Position numbers and translations under genes: made by a program
In this document: piece by piece, positions 26,001-33,901 of the stretch
How positions within the stretch are numbered: position 1 is the first letter of the stretch
Layout: each line of letters opens with the position of its first letter
The notes under the pieces: model-generated
Database searches by the model: none
Told to the model about the DNA's origin: nothing
What the model saw: the letters and a program-made list of their open reading frames with translations, nothing else
Source: Mucilaginibacter auburnensis
Lineage (GTDB): Bacteria; Bacteroidota; Bacteroidia; Sphingobacteriales; Sphingobacteriaceae
Direction: 5' to 3'
DNA length: 64,000 nucleotides
NCBI RefSeq assembly: GCF_002797815.1
Contig: NZ_PGFJ01000001.1
Span: 2,232,001 to 2,296,000, forward strand

Positions 26001-26524
26001 CGCAGAAGTTTACACCAACACTCTTTACAGACAATCTCTCTTATGCAGGAAGTCGTATTCCTACCTTTAATATGGGTATAAGTAACCGGGTAGACATGGG
26101 CAGAGTATATGTTTACGCGATGATTAACTATTTCGGCGGCATGCGTACAGAACTTCCGGTTCCCGACCCGACCGCGGTAAGGCCACTGGAAGGTGTAAAC
26201 AATTACTGGAAAACGCCCGGAGATGAGGCCAACCCTGATGTCCTCCCGAAACTGCGTTACCTGTATTCCAGCTGGCTGGGGCGTTCGGATCAGTACACTG
26301 TCAACGCCGCTTATTTTACCTTGGGAGATGTAACTGCTGCTTATAGCTTTAAAGGTACAAGTTGGGCCAAAAAGGCAGGACTCGGTAATGTGGAGTTAAA
26401 GGTACAAGGGTCCAACCTTTATACCGTGGCGCTGAACAAGCAAAACTACAGCTTGGCTACGGGCTCCTATGCGAAGTCATACCTGACGCCAACGTATACT
26501 TTTCTTGTAAATGTTAGTTTCTAA
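23021..26524 (+). CDS. SusC/RagA-family TonB-linked outer-membrane transporter with STN domain
   Basis: The 1167-residue product has a signal peptide (about 20-45). An STN signalling domain (about 48-112; VSLESVLKEIRKQTGYSF) is followed by a carboxypeptidase-regulatory-like domain (about 125-205) and a plug (about 225-335; PLIVVDGYPTELDLSSINP and AAAATIYGARSSNGVIVI). A large barrel ends in YTFLVNVSF. The STN domain is the contact that triggers FecR. SusC forms a pedal-bin complex with the SusD lipoprotein encoded 17 nt downstream. With a secreted peptidase in the locus, a peptide or protein substrate is more likely than a glycan (inference; no glycoside hydrolase is present). Confidence 0.95.
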   Translation: MYKNYTTKPWLLNPLYAKILLIMRLTTVILIATFLQVSASTFAQRITMDRHDVSLESVLKEIRKQTGYSFIYDTRSVNDVQHISISVKDADLPEVLKKALNGLELAYEIDGKIVSLIRMKSLLPFEPVKLTFHVTGTVRYKGVPMGNVTVRVKGSTLGSLSNEDGTYAIDAPDSDVILVFSFIGFKTQEIAVKGRSNIDVAMEEVISNLNEVELVSTGYQRIKPEQSTGSIATINEKQFNSRINTTDFITGLQNKLPGLLVNNDIKYEEEPLFQIRGISTFNGVRKPLIVVDGYPTELDLSSINPNEIESVTILKDAAAATIYGARSSNGVIVIERKKARAGRSVVNFRSTISVKPKENYERYRWDKNGYEAIVANAKVESDFQGPILWDFLADPYLGPYFNYPEPVNIMAQGNAGVITDAEVKQKLQTLGAYNNAKDYSRLFLRTAVTQTYNVDLSGGNDNALYYLSANYIGGTSSQIKNDNNRFQLTGRTTFNMSRKLSVDVGLSYQESRNNAAPIPDIASLYPYERLQDANGNPAPVFNKSLMNPYYNQTIMAAGLFDNLYYPLQEVNEVSDKTRVINNRITADLRYKITDALNIQIGGVYERAKSEDNYLATEKSAVVRQFMNYYAEDNFAGGFKLNFPEGSLLKNTIADTRSYTVRAQVNYDKLLAKDHAINVIAGGELRDIVNQSNSSAILGYDDQTLLHQSVDYKYLENFTNYGMSMFAPFNPYTSYQDLFKLTYADNRFVSVYSNLIYTFKNRYSFSGSLRVDQSNLFGTDPKYQYKPLWSAGAAWNIEREKWMQGFNWLNTLKLRAAYGFNGNVAKNSLPQVIAQTSFNFFNQNNTIPALALLSQANSGLRWEKTNNINIGLDFSIFRNISGSFEYYRKKSTDLLANSQIDPSKGGSFAVVNQASVRNDGLEFNLNGTWINRKKFSWNTGLVMAYNANKVLQYYNPDPALRSRIIGRPLGAIFNYHHAGIDADGEMLITDKNGVTQKFTPTLFTDNLSYAGSRIPTFNMGISNRVDMGRVYVYAMINYFGGMRTELPVPDPTAVRPLEGVNNYWKTPGDEANPDVLPKLRYLYSSWLGRSDQYTVNAAYFTLGDVTAAYSFKGTSWAKKAGLGNVELKVQGSNLYTVALNKQNYSLATGSYAKSYLTPTYTFLVNVSF

Positions 26525-26541
26525 TCAAAAACGTAAAAAAG

Positions 26542-27924
26542 ATGAAAATACACATATACAGCCGCCTTATACCAATGCTGCTCCTGGCATTCCTGCTGAG
26601 CTCCTGTAAAAAATATCTGGACATAGAACCTAAAGGCGTACAATTGCTGAAAACGGTACATGACTATGACCAATGGCTAAATAGTTATGAAGCGACGACA
26701 GACTTGCCGGAGTCAATTAACCTGCTGGCCGATAATACCGACCTGACGAATGTTGATCTTCCTTTAGATCAGGTTAATGAAAGAGTATTTACATGGCAGG
26801 CGCAGTTCGCCGAAGACCAGTTTGCCGGCGAGGCGGTGATCTGGAAAGACTTTTATCGCGAAATCTATTACTACAACACTGTCATCAACAAGATTGATGA
26901 AGCAATTGATGGTACTGTGGCACAAAAACGTTCGCTCAAAGCGGAAGCCTTACTCGGAAGGGCCTACGCTTACCTATATTTGGTTAATTTATACGGAGAG
27001 CCATTTGCTCAGGCTGCTGCAGCTTCAGACCTGGCAGTGCCTTTCGTTACCTCTCATGACCTGAATAATGCTACGCCACCGCGCAAAAGCGTCAAAGAGA
27101 TCTACGAGTTTATCCTTGGTGATCTTACGGCCGCCATTCCTGACCTACCTGCTGATAATGCTAAAAATCGCTTTCGTGGAAGCAAGGCAGCAGGATACGC
27201 CGTACTTGCCAGAACCTATCAATATATGGGCAACTATATTAAGGCAGCTGAAAGCGCTCAACTGGCACTAGCCGTCGGCCCTAAGGCTATTATGGATTTC
27301 ACCACGATGACCAGCGCCCAGCAAATAGGAGACCTTACCGTACGGCCCGATGTATTCTATGCCAGGGTGAGCCGGGCTTATAATCAGGATAAAGTGCCTA
27401 CTATCGACTTCCTTAAGAGCTTTGACAAGACAGACCTGCGTTTAAAATTTTATTATAGTAACCTTCGTGATTATTCTTTTCCTACCCGGGGTGTTGTCAA
27501 ATACCGTTCCCAAGGTGTGCTGGGTGGAACGGCTACCATAAGCTGGGGACCTACCGTTGCGGAAATGGAACTGATCATTGCGGAATCAGCCGCACGCGCT
27601 AATGACATTCCGACAGCACTTGATCATTTGGATGCGCTTCGAAAAAAACGGTTCCCGTCGGACAGTTATCAAAAATATATATCCGCTAACCAGCAAGAAG
27701 TATTGCAAAAGATCATGCAGGAACGAAGCTTTGAATTCCCGTATAATGGCATGCGGTGGATAGATATGCGCAGGCTTAACGCGGAAGGAAAGATGCCAGC
27801 GGTTACGCGATTGGATAAAAACAATAACGTGATAGCCACTTTGCCACCGGGCGATCCACGCTATACGCTTCAGATTCCCATACAGGTCATGGTGTTTAAC
27901 CCAAGTTGGACACAAAACCCTTAG
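26542..27924 (+). CDS. SusD/RagB-family substrate-binding lipoprotein
   Basis: A lipobox near residue 22 (LLSSCKKYLDIEPKG, the usual SusD start) is followed by the N-terminal SusD-like domain and TPR-type helices (about 90-240, e.g. KAEALLGRAYAYLYLVNLYG). The C-terminal SusD domain (about 320-440) has MQERSFEFPYNGMRWIDMRR. It acts as the lid of the SusC barrel at the cell surface. The length (460) is on the short side of the family. Confidence 0.94.
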   Translation: MKIHIYSRLIPMLLLAFLLSSCKKYLDIEPKGVQLLKTVHDYDQWLNSYEATTDLPESINLLADNTDLTNVDLPLDQVNERVFTWQAQFAEDQFAGEAVIWKDFYREIYYYNTVINKIDEAIDGTVAQKRSLKAEALLGRAYAYLYLVNLYGEPFAQAAAASDLAVPFVTSHDLNNATPPRKSVKEIYEFILGDLTAAIPDLPADNAKNRFRGSKAAGYAVLARTYQYMGNYIKAAESAQLALAVGPKAIMDFTTMTSAQQIGDLTVRPDVFYARVSRAYNQDKVPTIDFLKSFDKTDLRLKFYYSNLRDYSFPTRGVVKYRSQGVLGGTATISWGPTVAEMELIIAESAARANDIPTALDHLDALRKKRFPSDSYQKYISANQQEVLQKIMQERSFEFPYNGMRWIDMRRLNAEGKMPAVTRLDKNNNVIATLPPGDPRYTLQIPIQVMVFNPSWTQNP

Positions 27925-27946
27925 CATTTAAAAGTATTAACATTTT

Positions 27947-28873
27947 ATGGACAAATCATTAATTAGCGTGAGAGGACTCTCTCATCGCTACAATACCCAG
28001 TGGGCGATCAGGGGCATTAGTTTCGATCTGCCTGAGACCGGTGTCTATGGCCTACTTGGGTCAAACGGTGCCGGAAAGTCAACCACCATGAACATCATCA
28101 GCGGTGTTTTGAAACAAACCGAGGGGGAGGTGATCGTTAACGGCATTAGTTTAAACGAAGATCCGATTGCAGCCAAAAAACTGATCGGCTTCTTACCTCA
28201 GCATGCACCCTTACACCCGGACACTACCGTTCAGGAATACCTCAGCAATTGTGCCAGGTTACGAAAGATACCTGAAAAAGAGGTAAGAAATGCAGTCAAT
28301 GAAGTGATGGAAAAAGTTTCCATCACTCACTTTGAAAAGCGCCTGATCCGCAATCTCTCCGGTGGGTATAAGCAAAGGGTAGGCATCGCGCAGGCAATCA
28401 TTCACAAGCCAGCCATTATCATCCTGGATGAGCCCACCAACGGACTCGATCCGAATCAAATCATGGAAGTGCGGAAACTGGTGCGGGATATAGCGAAGGA
28501 ACGTGCGGTTATTTTTTCCACCCATATACTAACAGAGGTGCATGCCATCTGTGACCATATCCTGATGATTGACCGCGGCAAACTGGTTTTCTCTGGAGAG
28601 ACGCGGGAATTTGACAATTATTTACAGCCCGACAGCCTTTTAGTACGATTACTTGCAGCTCCGCCTGTAGAACAGATTCTTCAGATAGCGGGGATTACTG
28701 ATGCAGAAGCGCTGGGAGGAGGAGAATACCGGTTAAAAATAGGCGGGAGTAGCCGTATAGCCGAACAATTTATTGTGGAATGCGTGTCGAGGAATTGGAG
28801 ATTGGAAACGATTCACCCGGAAAAGACCTCTCTCAATGATGTTTTTTCGGAGTTGTCAAATAAAAATGCATAG
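27947..28873 (+). CDS. ABC transporter ATP-binding protein (GldA-like)
   Basis: The 308-residue ATPase has Walker A GSNGAGKSTT near 38, Q-loop GFLPQHAPLHPDTTV, signature LSGGYKQRVG near 140, Walker B IIILDEPTNGLDPNQ near 160 and H-loop IFSTHIL. The C-terminal extension (about 220-308) is that of ABC-2 exporters such as GldA. It starts 22 nt after the SusD gene and 12 nt before the GldF/G-like permease, so the three form one operon. Confidence 0.93.
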   Translation: MDKSLISVRGLSHRYNTQWAIRGISFDLPETGVYGLLGSNGAGKSTTMNIISGVLKQTEGEVIVNGISLNEDPIAAKKLIGFLPQHAPLHPDTTVQEYLSNCARLRKIPEKEVRNAVNEVMEKVSITHFEKRLIRNLSGGYKQRVGIAQAIIHKPAIIILDEPTNGLDPNQIMEVRKLVRDIAKERAVIFSTHILTEVHAICDHILMIDRGKLVFSGETREFDNYLQPDSLLVRLLAAPPVEQILQIAGITDAEALGGGEYRLKIGGSSRIAEQFIVECVSRNWRLETIHPEKTSLNDVFSELSNKNA

Positions 28874-28885
28874 AAAATAAAAAAT

Positions 28886-31198
28886 ATGAAATCAATAATA
28901 GATGTCGCCAGAATAGAACTTCAGAAAATATTCTATTCTCCCATCGCCTGGCTTATCCTAATTGCGTTTGCATTGCATACCGCCCTGCTTTTCATGTTAG
29001 GCCTTAACTATTATATCAATTCAAAGGAACTGGGTTTTCCGATTGAGAACATTACTTTCGACCTTTTTGCTAATCAAAACGGGGGTCTGATACCCGGTCT
29101 TGCGGCCACCTTATTTATGTACCTGCCACTGGTAACAATGGGTTTACTCAGCCAGGAATTCTCCTCCGGTTCGATCAACCTCTTGTACTCATCGCCGGTG
29201 ACGAATCTGCAAATTGTACTGGGTAAGTTTTTTTGTATGATGATCTTCAACTTCCTCATGGTCATGCTGGTCGTTCCGGAGGTACTGTTTGGGGTGTTAA
29301 AGGTCGAAAACTTTGATCTGCCCGTTGTACTGACCGGCCTGCTAGGCTTGTATCTGATGATGTGTACTTATGCGGCAATAGGTTTGTTCATGTCCTCGTT
29401 AACCTCCTATCAAATAGGAGCCGCCATCGGTACGCTGGCTGTACTCGCTGCATTGACTTTTGTTGACAGGGTTTGGCAAGACGTTGAATTTGTTCGGGAT
29501 GTTACTTTCTGGCTCAGTGTCGCAGCTCGCGTAAGCGGTATGCTGAGCGGTCTGGTGCTAAGTGTAGACGTAGTCTATCTTATCGTTATTCCCGCACTAT
29601 TTATTGCGTTTACGGTATTCCGACTGAAAGTTGTGCGGGAGAAGACCACACGAACAGTGTCGCTTATGCGTTACGTCGGCAGTTTTTTACTGGTAGCGAT
29701 TATTGGCTATATCTGTTCTTTGCCAGCTTTGGTAACATTTTATGACTCCACCCAGGCAAAAGTGCACACGCTCACCAAGGAAAGTCAGCGCGTGATGGCT
29801 AAACTTAAAGGCAAGGTACATATCACCACCTATGTTAACCTTTTTGAATGGGGTAACTTCGTGTCACCGTCTACGCAGAAACTTGATATGCTTCGCTATG
29901 ATGTGTATAACTATTTTTATCCTAACATCAAATACGAGTACAAGTATTACTATGCTATTCAAGGTGGCCCTTATTTTATCAACCTGCACAAAAGCCGGTT
30001 TAAGGGATTAACATTGGATCAGACCATTGAAAAAGTAGCGAACACCTATGAAGTGGATAAAGACATCTTCCGGCCTGGCGAAGATTTTAAGAACGAAATA
30101 GACCTTGCTGCGGAACAAAATACCTATGTAGCAAAGATCACTACGGAAGACGGAAAATCAACTCTGTTAAGGAGCTATTATGACGGCGAGAAATTTCCTG
30201 CGGAAGCACAGACCACGGCTGCGTTCAAGAGGCTGGTAATGGCCTTACCCAAAGCCGGTTTCGTAACGGGGCACCAGGAGCGCACCTTGAACGATATAGG
30301 CCCTCGTAGCTATTCCATGCTGGCAAGCGATAAAAAAGTGAGACGGTCGCTAATCAATAACGGCATGGACATCTCGCAAGGCAACTTGTCATCACCCGTT
30401 CCTGAAAGTATCGATATTTTGGTTATCGCCGATGCCAAAACGCCTTACACCGCACAGGAGATCAAAAATCTGAACGATTACATTGATCGCGGGGGAAACC
30501 TGGTGGTGGCCTGCGACCTGAACAGACAGGAGGTAATGAACCCCCTGGTGGCACGGTTAGGCGTGTCTTTTCTTCCGGGACAGGTGGTAGAACACAACCG
30601 TAAACGTCAAATGGATGAAGTTACATCAGCGTTTACAAAAGAGGGTCGTAAGATGGCATATCATTTTGAGCTTTCGGGGCTATGGATACCTATGCCTGGC
30701 ACCGTAGCTATCACATATAAACCGGTCACGGGTTTTAAATACACGCCCATGCTGGAAACGGATTCTTTGAATGACTTTAAACTTGTCGACTCTGTCGGCT
30801 CCTGGAATGAACGAACAACTAAAAATTTCATAGATGAGGTGCCGAAATATGATCCGGAGAAGGGTGATGTGGCCGGACCCATCATTACTGGTCTTGCGCT
30901 GAGTAGGAGTGTTGGTCATAAAAAGCAAAAGATCGTCATTTTTGGTGATGCCGACTGGTTAGCTAACGGGCTTATCCAGGATACAAAATATGTGAACAGC
31001 AAAATGGCAGCGGGTGTATTTTATTGGTTATCAGACAATAAGGTGCCCATTGATGATCGCCGGCCTGCCCCGATTGACAATGATATCCGCGTAAGAAAAG
31101 CCGATGCAGCCTTTTTAAATTATCTCTATAAATTCATTATTCCCGGTTTAATGGGTGCCGCCTTTGTGATCATCTGGCTGCGCAGAAAACGACGTTAA
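28886..31198 (+). CDS. ABC-2 permease fused to a GldG-like auxiliary domain
   Basis: The 770-residue product joins two parts that are separate GldF and GldG proteins in the gliding ABC transporter. Residues 1-260 are a six-helix ABC-2 permease (SPIAWLILIAFALHTALLF, then MSSLTSYQIGAAIGTLAVLAA). Residues about 265-285 are a transmembrane helix. About 290-735 is an extracytoplasmic GldG/ABC_transp_aux domain (SIDILVIADAKTPYT and YIDRGGNLVVACDLN). The C-terminus is one more helix followed by RRKRR. It pairs with the ATPase encoded just upstream. The transported substrate is unknown. Confidence 0.88.
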   Translation: MKSIIDVARIELQKIFYSPIAWLILIAFALHTALLFMLGLNYYINSKELGFPIENITFDLFANQNGGLIPGLAATLFMYLPLVTMGLLSQEFSSGSINLLYSSPVTNLQIVLGKFFCMMIFNFLMVMLVVPEVLFGVLKVENFDLPVVLTGLLGLYLMMCTYAAIGLFMSSLTSYQIGAAIGTLAVLAALTFVDRVWQDVEFVRDVTFWLSVAARVSGMLSGLVLSVDVVYLIVIPALFIAFTVFRLKVVREKTTRTVSLMRYVGSFLLVAIIGYICSLPALVTFYDSTQAKVHTLTKESQRVMAKLKGKVHITTYVNLFEWGNFVSPSTQKLDMLRYDVYNYFYPNIKYEYKYYYAIQGGPYFINLHKSRFKGLTLDQTIEKVANTYEVDKDIFRPGEDFKNEIDLAAEQNTYVAKITTEDGKSTLLRSYYDGEKFPAEAQTTAAFKRLVMALPKAGFVTGHQERTLNDIGPRSYSMLASDKKVRRSLINNGMDISQGNLSSPVPESIDILVIADAKTPYTAQEIKNLNDYIDRGGNLVVACDLNRQEVMNPLVARLGVSFLPGQVVEHNRKRQMDEVTSAFTKEGRKMAYHFELSGLWIPMPGTVAITYKPVTGFKYTPMLETDSLNDFKLVDSVGSWNERTTKNFIDEVPKYDPEKGDVAGPIITGLALSRSVGHKKQKIVIFGDADWLANGLIQDTKYVNSKMAAGVFYWLSDNKVPIDDRRPAPIDNDIRVRKADAAFLNYLYKFIIPGLMGAAFVIIWLRRKRR

Positions 31199-31206
31199 AA
31201 ATAGCC

Positions 31207-32499
31207 ATGTTATTACAAACAGACGAACAAACCACCGCTGATCTGCGCCTTTTCTCTGATCAGCAGCAAAACGGCATCTGCGACCTCTATAACAAAACGT
31301 TCAGCAGGGGCGGAGAGTTACTGCTGGAACGAATGTTTCGCGCACCATTGTGTGACCGGGAGGCCATAAACGACAGGGTGGCTATTATATCCACTTTCAG
31401 CAAAGTCAATATCCGTTTCCCTTTTGATAGCTGGGTATTAGATAAAACCGAAAAATATTTTTCATATGCCAACGATGTCCATGACGCAAAAAAACCAGAA
31501 CTAAGCGAAAAAGAGACGAGTGAAAGCGTAAGCGCTGTAATTGAATTACTGCATGTACTTCGCGCATTTATAAATAACAACCATATAAGTAGCATTACTG
31601 GAATGGCCAAACAAAACGCCGAGATAGCGGAATTGCTAAATCATGATTCATTAGCGCCCGTGTTCAGAGAACAGCCCAAGCCAAAACTATCCTACGCTGC
31701 CGCAACAGCATATGATGATTTGTTCCGCCTGCGCGAAAAAGACAAACTGGCGAGGGTATTGCAGTTTATTTATTTGCTTGATGTTTACATCTCTGTTGCT
31801 GATGTAGCTCGCCAAAACGGTTTTACATTCCCTGTTGCGCTTCCTAAAGGTTCCGGCATTATTGCGTTGGAAGGCGTTTATCATCCCGGACTTAAACATC
31901 CAGTGCCCAACAACATTACAATGGACAGTAATAAAAGCCTGATATTCCTGACCGGTGCCAATATGGCTGGAAAAAGCACATTCCTTCGATCATTAAGTAT
32001 TGCTTTATATACTGCACATATCGGTTTCCCTGTGGCTGCCAAGCGCATGGACTTTTCTGTAATGGACGGCATTTATACCACCATCAACCTGCCTGATAAC
32101 CTCGGAATTGGCGCCAGCCATTTTTACGCGGAAGTATTACGGGTAAAGAAAATTGCGGCTGAATTAGGCGCGGGCAAATCCCTGTTTGTAGTCTTTGACG
32201 AATTGTTCAGAGGTACCAACGTTAAAGACGCCCACGAGGGAACCGTAGTTGTAACGAAGGGATTTGCAAAAATGAAAACGAGCCGGTTTATCATATCATC
32301 GCACATAGTTGAAGCCGCTGATCAACTAAAACAACAAACTAATACGCGCTTTTACTATCTGCCCACAACCATGAAAGACAGCCTGCCAGTTTACAACTAC
32401 ACCTTAAAGGAAGGTGTGACCGATGACCGTCACGGTATGATCATTATTAAAAATGAAGGCATTCTTGAAATTTTAAAAAACGGGAAGAAAAATGGATAA
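31207..32499 (+). CDS. MutS-like ATPase lacking the mismatch-recognition domain (first of a tandem pair)
   Basis: The 430-residue product contains only the MutS core/lever (about 15-215; LYNKTFSRGGELLLERMF resembles MutS domain III) and the ABC-type ATPase (about 220-420). The ATPase has Walker A TGANMAGKST near 239 and Walker B FVVFDELFRGTN near 328, then SSHIVEAADQL. The mismatch-binding domain I (with its Phe-x-Glu), the connector and the C-terminal helix-turn-helix of MutS are absent, so canonical repair is unlikely. The downstream gene overlaps by 8 nt and is a paralogue, which suggests a heterodimer. Its place in a SusCD/ABC/peptidase operon is unexplained. Confidence 0.85.
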   Translation: MLLQTDEQTTADLRLFSDQQQNGICDLYNKTFSRGGELLLERMFRAPLCDREAINDRVAIISTFSKVNIRFPFDSWVLDKTEKYFSYANDVHDAKKPELSEKETSESVSAVIELLHVLRAFINNNHISSITGMAKQNAEIAELLNHDSLAPVFREQPKPKLSYAAATAYDDLFRLREKDKLARVLQFIYLLDVYISVADVARQNGFTFPVALPKGSGIIALEGVYHPGLKHPVPNNITMDSNKSLIFLTGANMAGKSTFLRSLSIALYTAHIGFPVAAKRMDFSVMDGIYTTINLPDNLGIGASHFYAEVLRVKKIAAELGAGKSLFVVFDELFRGTNVKDAHEGTVVVTKGFAKMKTSRFIISSHIVEAADQLKQQTNTRFYYLPTTMKDSLPVYNYTLKEGVTDDRHGMIIIKNEGILEILKNGKKNG

Positions 32500-33832
32500 G
32501 CAATTTAATATTGACAAGCAGTCATTAGATGAACTGAACCTGTTAAGCAAATTCAGTCCCGGCTCGGTATTTTTTCTGTTCAGGAAAGCAAAAAGCAGTG
32601 GTGGAGAGCAGCTCTTGGACGAGTGGTTCAGAAATCCCCTTTTGAATCACGGGGAGATCAATGAAAGGTCGGCACTCTTCGCCTTCTTTGGTGCTGCCGG
32701 GATTACCTTTCCTTTTGATCCACAACAGTTGAGTGTAATGAACGATTATATAGATAGTGGAGTACCGGCCACCTACTTTGGTAATTATACTCGTGTTATG
32801 ATCCAGCTGATCACCTCCAGGATCACAAGGGACGAGCAGTTTAAGCAATTAGTTCAAGGCCTGCAAGCGGTAATCAGCACATTAAAAAAGTGTTATGCCC
32901 TTTTAGTGGCTTTAAAGCAAATGAAGGCAATTCCCGATTTTTATAAAGGGCGGATTAAAAAGTTGTTGCAGATCTTCGATCATGTCCAGGTGGCGGAACT
33001 GTTAGAAACGGACATTTACAAATCCATCTCCCTGAAAACAATTGCCTCCTATGATTACTTAACAAGACATGTACTTCGCGCAGAGGTAATTGCATTACTC
33101 GGGTTTATTGATGAAGTGGATGTTTGTATTGCTATTGCTAATGTTGCTAAAACAAAAGAGATGGCTTATGCCACAGCATATCCGGCTGAAATGAACCTGT
33201 TCACGGCTGTCAACCTCTGCCATCCAGCGATAAACGGGGCGGTTGGAAATAATATCGAAATGAGGAGCGCTTCCAATGTCGTCTTTTTGACCGGCGCGAA
33301 TATGGCCGGAAAGTCCACTTGGATGAAGTCCATTGCCATCAACATGTACCTCGCCCATATCGGCTTCCCGATAGCGGCCCAATCAATGGAGTTTTCCATC
33401 CGTGATGGCATCTACTCAAGTATCAATGTTGGAGATAATATCGGTGCGGGTTACAGCCATTTCTATGCTGAAGTGCTGCGCGTGAAGCAAGCCGCGGAAG
33501 CTACCGCCAGCGGCAAAAGGCTGCTTTTGATCTTTGACGAATTGTTTAAAGGCACCAACGTAAAAGACGCCTATGACGGTACATTAGCGGTAACAGAAGC
33601 CTTTGCCGAATATAAAAATTGCCTTTTTATAGTATCCACGCACATTATAGAAGTAGGCGAGGCCCTTAAAACACAGCCCAACATTCAGTTCAAATATATG
33701 CCAACCATAATGGAGGGGGCTATTCCACGGTATACCTATCAACTGGAAGAGGGTATTACTGAAGACCGTCAGGGCATGATGATCATCAGAAATGAGAACA
33801 TTTTATCATTAATGGGCATGGCAGATCAATAA
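32492..33832 (+). CDS. MutS-like ATPase, paralogue of the preceding gene
   Basis: The 446-residue product has the same core (FRKAKSSGGEQLLDEWFRNPL near 30-50) and ATPase: Walker A TGANMAGKSTWM near 266 and Walker B LLLIFDELFKGTN near 345, then STHIIEVGEAL. It shares the NVKDAxxGT motif and a near-identical end (EEGITEDRQGMMIIRNE) with its partner. It lacks DNA mismatch-recognition domains. The 8-nt overlap with the first copy implies coupled translation at a 1:1 ratio, as expected for a heterodimer. Both ATPase sites look intact. Confidence 0.85.
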   Translation: MDKQFNIDKQSLDELNLLSKFSPGSVFFLFRKAKSSGGEQLLDEWFRNPLLNHGEINERSALFAFFGAAGITFPFDPQQLSVMNDYIDSGVPATYFGNYTRVMIQLITSRITRDEQFKQLVQGLQAVISTLKKCYALLVALKQMKAIPDFYKGRIKKLLQIFDHVQVAELLETDIYKSISLKTIASYDYLTRHVLRAEVIALLGFIDEVDVCIAIANVAKTKEMAYATAYPAEMNLFTAVNLCHPAINGAVGNNIEMRSASNVVFLTGANMAGKSTWMKSIAINMYLAHIGFPIAAQSMEFSIRDGIYSSINVGDNIGAGYSHFYAEVLRVKQAAEATASGKRLLLIFDELFKGTNVKDAYDGTLAVTEAFAEYKNCLFIVSTHIIEVGEALKTQPNIQFKYMPTIMEGAIPRYTYQLEEGITEDRQGMMIIRNENILSLMGMADQ

Positions 33833-33901
33833 GCAAGATAATGCAAAATACTTTACAGGAGTGTAGTAATACCATTCAATCAAATCAACCTTAATTTATA
33901 A

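Noticed and set aside
21034..27924. Ordinary polysaccharide utilisation locus
   Set aside because: SusC/SusD are present but no glycan-degrading enzyme is found; the associated genes are ABC, MutS-like and a peptidase.
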